28,811 nucleotides of DNA from a virus, in IMG/VR virus record IMGVR_UViG_3300006922_000128, positions 1-28,811 of that record. One strand, 5' to 3'. Positions 26,150-28,811 of this stretch are shown here, piece after piece; the first letter of the stretch is position 1; each line of letters begins with the position of its first letter. The position numbers and the translations under genes were made by a program. The notes below the pieces were generated by a model, which was given only the letters and a program-made list of their open reading frames with translations, was not told the DNA's origin and searched no databases.

Positions 26150-27613
26150 ATGGCTAGACAAACAAGATTAGAAATAAGAGATGAAGTAAACATCAAGTTT
26201 CATGACTTAGACGTAGCCACACGCAGAAAACTATCTGACACTTGCAAATACTTCTTGCCATATGCATATCACATGCCGGCATACAAACTAGGTCGTTGGG
26301 ACGGCTATGTGAGATTTTGTGATGTTGGTGGCAGAAGTTATTTGAATCTTTTAGACCAACTTATTCCTGTAGTAACTGAATTAGGTTACGAAGTTGTACT
26401 TGATGATAAAAGAGAAAAATGGGATTTTGGTTTTGATGAAGTAAAGCAAGATACATATGAAGAATTTAGTTGGCCTAAGAAACACCCTGCAGAAGGATTA
26501 CCAATTATACTTAGAGATTATCAAGTAGAAATAATTAACAAGTTTTTAGCCAACCCACAATGTATACAAGAGATTGCCACAGGTGCTGGTAAAACACTAG
26601 TAACAGCCGCACTAAGTCATCAATGCGAGAAGTATGGTAGAACAATAGTGATAGTGCCTAATAAGGACCTTGTAACGCAAACAGAAGCGGACTACAAGCA
26701 TTTAGGACTAGATGTTGGTGTTTTCTACGGGGACAGAAAAGAATACAATAAAACGCACACAATTTGCACTTGGCAAAGTTTAGAAATATTACACAAAAAG
26801 TCTAAGGCCAAAGAAGCAGTAGATTTTGATATAGGTGAATTCATTGACGGTGTTGTGTGTATTATGATTGACGAAGTACACAAAGCAAAAGCAGATGTAC
26901 TAAAACAATTACTTAGTAGTGTGTTTTCTAATGTGCCAATTCGTTGGGGATTAACAGGAACAATACCCAAAGACCAGCATGAAGCAGTTGCAATGACTAG
27001 CACAATTGGTCCTGTAATTGGTCAATTAAGTGCAAAAGAATTACAAGACAAAGGTGTACTATCTAACTTAGAAGTAAATGTTTTACAGTTAGCAGATACG
27101 CATGTAGGCTTTAGTAACTATGCACAAGAACTAAAATGGATAACAACCAATCCTGAAAGAATAGAATTTATAAGTCAACTAATAAACGGCATGACGGACA
27201 ATGGAAATACATTAATTTTAGTAGACAGAATAAAAACAGGCGAGTTGTTAATAGAACAAAACCCAGACTGGGTCTTTGTAAGCGGTGGCATGAAGCAGTC
27301 AGAAAGAAAAGAAAACTATGACGAAGTCAGTGAAGCAGAAGGCAAAGTAATTGTTGCAACTTATGGTGTTGCGGCAGTTGGTATTAACATACCAAGGATA
27401 TTTAATTTAGTACTTATTGAGCCTGGTAAAAGTTTTGTTAGAGTTATACAAAGTATTGGTAGGGGTATAAGAAAAGCCAAAGACAAAGACTTTGTGAATG
27501 TGTTTGATATTACTAGCACATTAAAATACAGTAAAAAACATTTAACAGAAAGAAAGAAATTTTACAGAGAAGCAGAGTATCCGTTTAAGGTTACAAAAAT
27601 AGAATATATTTAA
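26150..27613 (+). CDS. uvsW: Superfamily 2 DNA/RNA helicase (UvsW-like)
   Basis: 487 residues (T4 UvsW about 500). UvsW unwinds R-loops and branched DNA, helping the switch from origin to recombination-dependent replication. The N-terminal ~110 residues form the family's DNA-binding cap (CKYFLPYAYHMPAYKLGRWDGYVRF). Helicase motifs follow: Q-like LRDYQ (121-125), Walker A ATGAGKT (143-149), IVPNKDLV, DEVH (241-244), GLTGTI (267-272), TLILVDRI, VIVATYGVAAVGINIP and QSIGRGIRKAKD. The message is predicted to be leaderless from a sigma70 promoter. In T4 uvsW is a late gene, so this housekeeping-type promoter implies different timing. Confidence 0.93.
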   Translation: MARQTRLEIRDEVNIKFHDLDVATRRKLSDTCKYFLPYAYHMPAYKLGRWDGYVRFCDVGGRSYLNLLDQLIPVVTELGYEVVLDDKREKWDFGFDEVKQDTYEEFSWPKKHPAEGLPIILRDYQVEIINKFLANPQCIQEIATGAGKTLVTAALSHQCEKYGRTIVIVPNKDLVTQTEADYKHLGLDVGVFYGDRKEYNKTHTICTWQSLEILHKKSKAKEAVDFDIGEFIDGVVCIMIDEVHKAKADVLKQLLSSVFSNVPIRWGLTGTIPKDQHEAVAMTSTIGPVIGQLSAKELQDKGVLSNLEVNVLQLADTHVGFSNYAQELKWITTNPERIEFISQLINGMTDNGNTLILVDRIKTGELLIEQNPDWVFVSGGMKQSERKENYDEVSEAEGKVIVATYGVAAVGINIPRIFNLVLIEPGKSFVRVIQSIGRGIRKAKDKDFVNVFDITSTLKYSKKHLTERKKFYREAEYPFKVTKIEYI

Positions 27614-27620
27614 ATATAGA

Positions 27621-27648
27621 TTGACTTTTAAAATAAAGGTGCTATAAT
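27621..27648 (+). promoter_or_regulatory. Sigma70 promoter
   Basis: TTGACT 27621-27626, 16 bases, TATAAT 27643-27648. Expected start near 27655, immediately before the Shine-Dalgarno GGAGAAG (27658-27664) of the gene at 27667, so a short leader. Confidence 0.82.
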
Positions 27649-27666
27649 TATGTTTACGGAGAAGAT

Positions 27667-28170
27667 ATGAATATACTAACAATTGAAAACGATGTCTATG
27701 ATTTAGATAGTGTGCCTGATCAAATAAACGATCTCAGGTACTGCATATTAGACGTTAGCGACCCAGAATTTTATGACTACTATTGGCTAGAATTAATTTT
27801 TCTAGAAAGTTTTTATTCACCAGCAGTTGTTCTGAACATTGGCGGGCATGAAGTAAAAATGCCAATGGATTGGAGTATAGCAATTTGCGATGACGACTAT
27901 CACACAGAAATAGAGATTGTACCTCTTACAAGTTTAAATAATAGAGGATTTAAAACTCCTGTTTTTAATCCTATGAATAATAAGATACCAGAAATAGAAG
28001 AGGTATTTATTACAAATTATTACCAAGACATCAAATGGTTTTTTCCAAAGTTAAAGCCAGGGCATTTATTAGTAACTCCTATAGAACAAAAGGCAGTTCC
28101 TAAAAGTGTATTATTTGTTAAAGAAGCAAATAAGATACCAGATGTAGTAGATTTAGCAGATGTATTTTAA
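27667..28170 (+). CDS. Conserved hypothetical phage protein
   Basis: 167 residues, acidic, soluble. A beta-rich layout with AVVLNIGGHEVKMPMDWSIAICDDDYHTEIEIVPLTSLNNRGFKTPVFNPMNN in the middle and WFFPKLKPGHLLVTPIEQKAVPKSVLFVKEANKIPD at the end. The MPMDWSI....E.E..PLTSLN.RGF..FVFNP pattern recalls an uncharacterised protein of marine T4-like phages; function unknown. It has its own sigma70 promoter and Shine-Dalgarno. The following gene starts after a nine-base gap containing AAGGAG, so the two form an operon. Confidence 0.7.
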   Translation: MNILTIENDVYDLDSVPDQINDLRYCILDVSDPEFYDYYWLELIFLESFYSPAVVLNIGGHEVKMPMDWSIAICDDDYHTEIEIVPLTSLNNRGFKTPVFNPMNNKIPEIEEVFITNYYQDIKWFFPKLKPGHLLVTPIEQKAVPKSVLFVKEANKIPDVVDLADVF

Positions 28171-28179
28171 GGAGAAATA

Positions 28180-28811
28180 ATGGCAAAAAGAAGATTTAGA
28201 ATAGATAGCGGTTATTACGGTGGCGAAACGGTAATAGGCGAAGTTACCAATGAATTTGTAACAAAAACAATAGGTATGGATGAAGGTGAACTAGTTGATA
28301 CAGTTTTATCATTTGATAACTGGGGTGGCGACGAAGAACTTGATGAAAATGCAGAGCATGATGATCCTGAACAAATTCCTGCACCAAGAGAAGATTATTA
28401 CATGTGGGAATGTGATGATATAGAACACATTAATAGTGCGTACGGTGATTCAGAATTAACAGTATTCGAAGTTCCAGCAGACGGTGAAGACGACTATGCC
28501 TACGATAACGAAGTCGGTAGTTTTAGTCCTATTCATATGTATGGTAGAGAAGGCGGGTATTTTGGTAATGAAGAACCTGAACTTGTAAATGAAGATGATG
28601 ACGAAGGTAACCATTATGTGCCAGTGTTAGCATTTCACAGTTGTGAGAAAGGAACTTTTGCCAGTTACTTTGTAGAAACAGACGGCGACGACTTTGATCA
28701 ATACAAATTAGGCATGGGCATTGTGGAAACTAATGTGGGCGAATTCATTGATAGAGTGTACTATGACAAGGTAGAACTTGACGCAGAATATGATCAAAAT
28801 GATACTACCGG
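28180..28811 (+). CDS. Acidic hypothetical protein, cut by the window edge
   Basis: ATG 28180 is preceded by AAGGAG (28169-28174) and the frame stays open for 210 codons to the end of the window, so the C terminus is missing. The sequence begins MAKRRFRIDSGYYGGETVIGEV and is then strongly acidic (many Asp, Glu, Gly, Tyr) with beta-like stretches such as YVPVLAFHSCEKGTFASYFVET and a Trp in SFDNWGGDEEL. No family recognised. Codon use and spacing match its neighbours, and it is co-transcribed with the gene at 27667. Confidence 0.72.
   Translation, partial: MAKRRFRIDSGYYGGETVIGEVTNEFVTKTIGMDEGELVDTVLSFDNWGGDEELDENAEHDDPEQIPAPREDYYMWECDDIEHINSAYGDSELTVFEVPADGEDDYAYDNEVGSFSPIHMYGREGGYFGNEEPELVNEDDDEGNHYVPVLAFHSCEKGTFASYFVETDGDDFDQYKLGMGIVETNVGEFIDRVYYDKVELDAEYDQNDTT

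Overview
The window is a stretch of an AT-rich, tailed double-stranded DNA phage genome of the T4-like myovirus type. The evidence is a set of recognisable T4-family proteins: neck proteins gp13 and gp14, tail sheath stabiliser gp15, sheath gp18, tube gp19, head-completion gp4, small and large terminase gp16 and gp17, ssDNA-binding gp32, recombinase UvsX, mediator UvsY and helicase UvsW, plus a gp1-like dNMP kinase. The host must be Gram-negative: there is a lipobox lipoprotein, a Sec signal peptide, textbook sigma70 promoters and a proteobacterial-type ferredoxin-NADP reductase. The low GC and gene content resemble marine T4-like phages of Alphaproteobacteria such as SAR11. That host guess is inference, and no photosynthesis gene is present.

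Layout. Bases 1-905 hold the tail end of a secreted or structural protein, then a perfect sigma70 promoter driving three small overlapping membrane proteins that look like tandem paralogues. Bases 975-1955 encode a lipoprotein, a short out-of-phase extension reachable by a -1 frameshift at an A_AAA_AAG heptamer, and a secreted protein sharing a YCxxNPxECE motif with that extension. Bases 1957-4820 are a three-gene overlapping operon: ferredoxin-NADP reductase, a small conserved protein, and a full-length CHASE2-transmembrane-class III adenylyl cyclase. Bases 4821-8312 are on the minus strand: gp14, gp15, a Nudix hydrolase and an unknown protein. From 8364 to the end all genes are on the plus strand: an unknown conserved protein, gp13, dNMP kinase, gp18, two tube-fold proteins, gp4, gp16, two small acidic proteins, gp17, a conserved unknown, then the replication and recombination block gp32, SGNH-like protein, UvsX, UvsY, UvsW and two unknowns, the last cut by the window edge.

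Two promoter classes can be read directly. Sigma70-type promoters (TTGACA/TTGACT with TATAAT-like -10) precede the small membrane genes, gp32, uvsW and a few unknowns. T4-like late boxes (NATAAATA) precede the structural genes and the reductase-cyclase operon. The most striking observation is the geometry. If the late start site lies six bases beyond the box, as in T4, then at six genes the start codon is exactly base +1, so these mRNAs would be leaderless. Two sigma70 promoters (before 8364 and 26150) show the same geometry. The abundant virion proteins (sheath, tube) instead have a leader with a good Shine-Dalgarno.

Starts were chosen from these signals and differ in several places from the longest open frame. 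Functional calls rest on motif recognition by eye; no database search or structure prediction was run.
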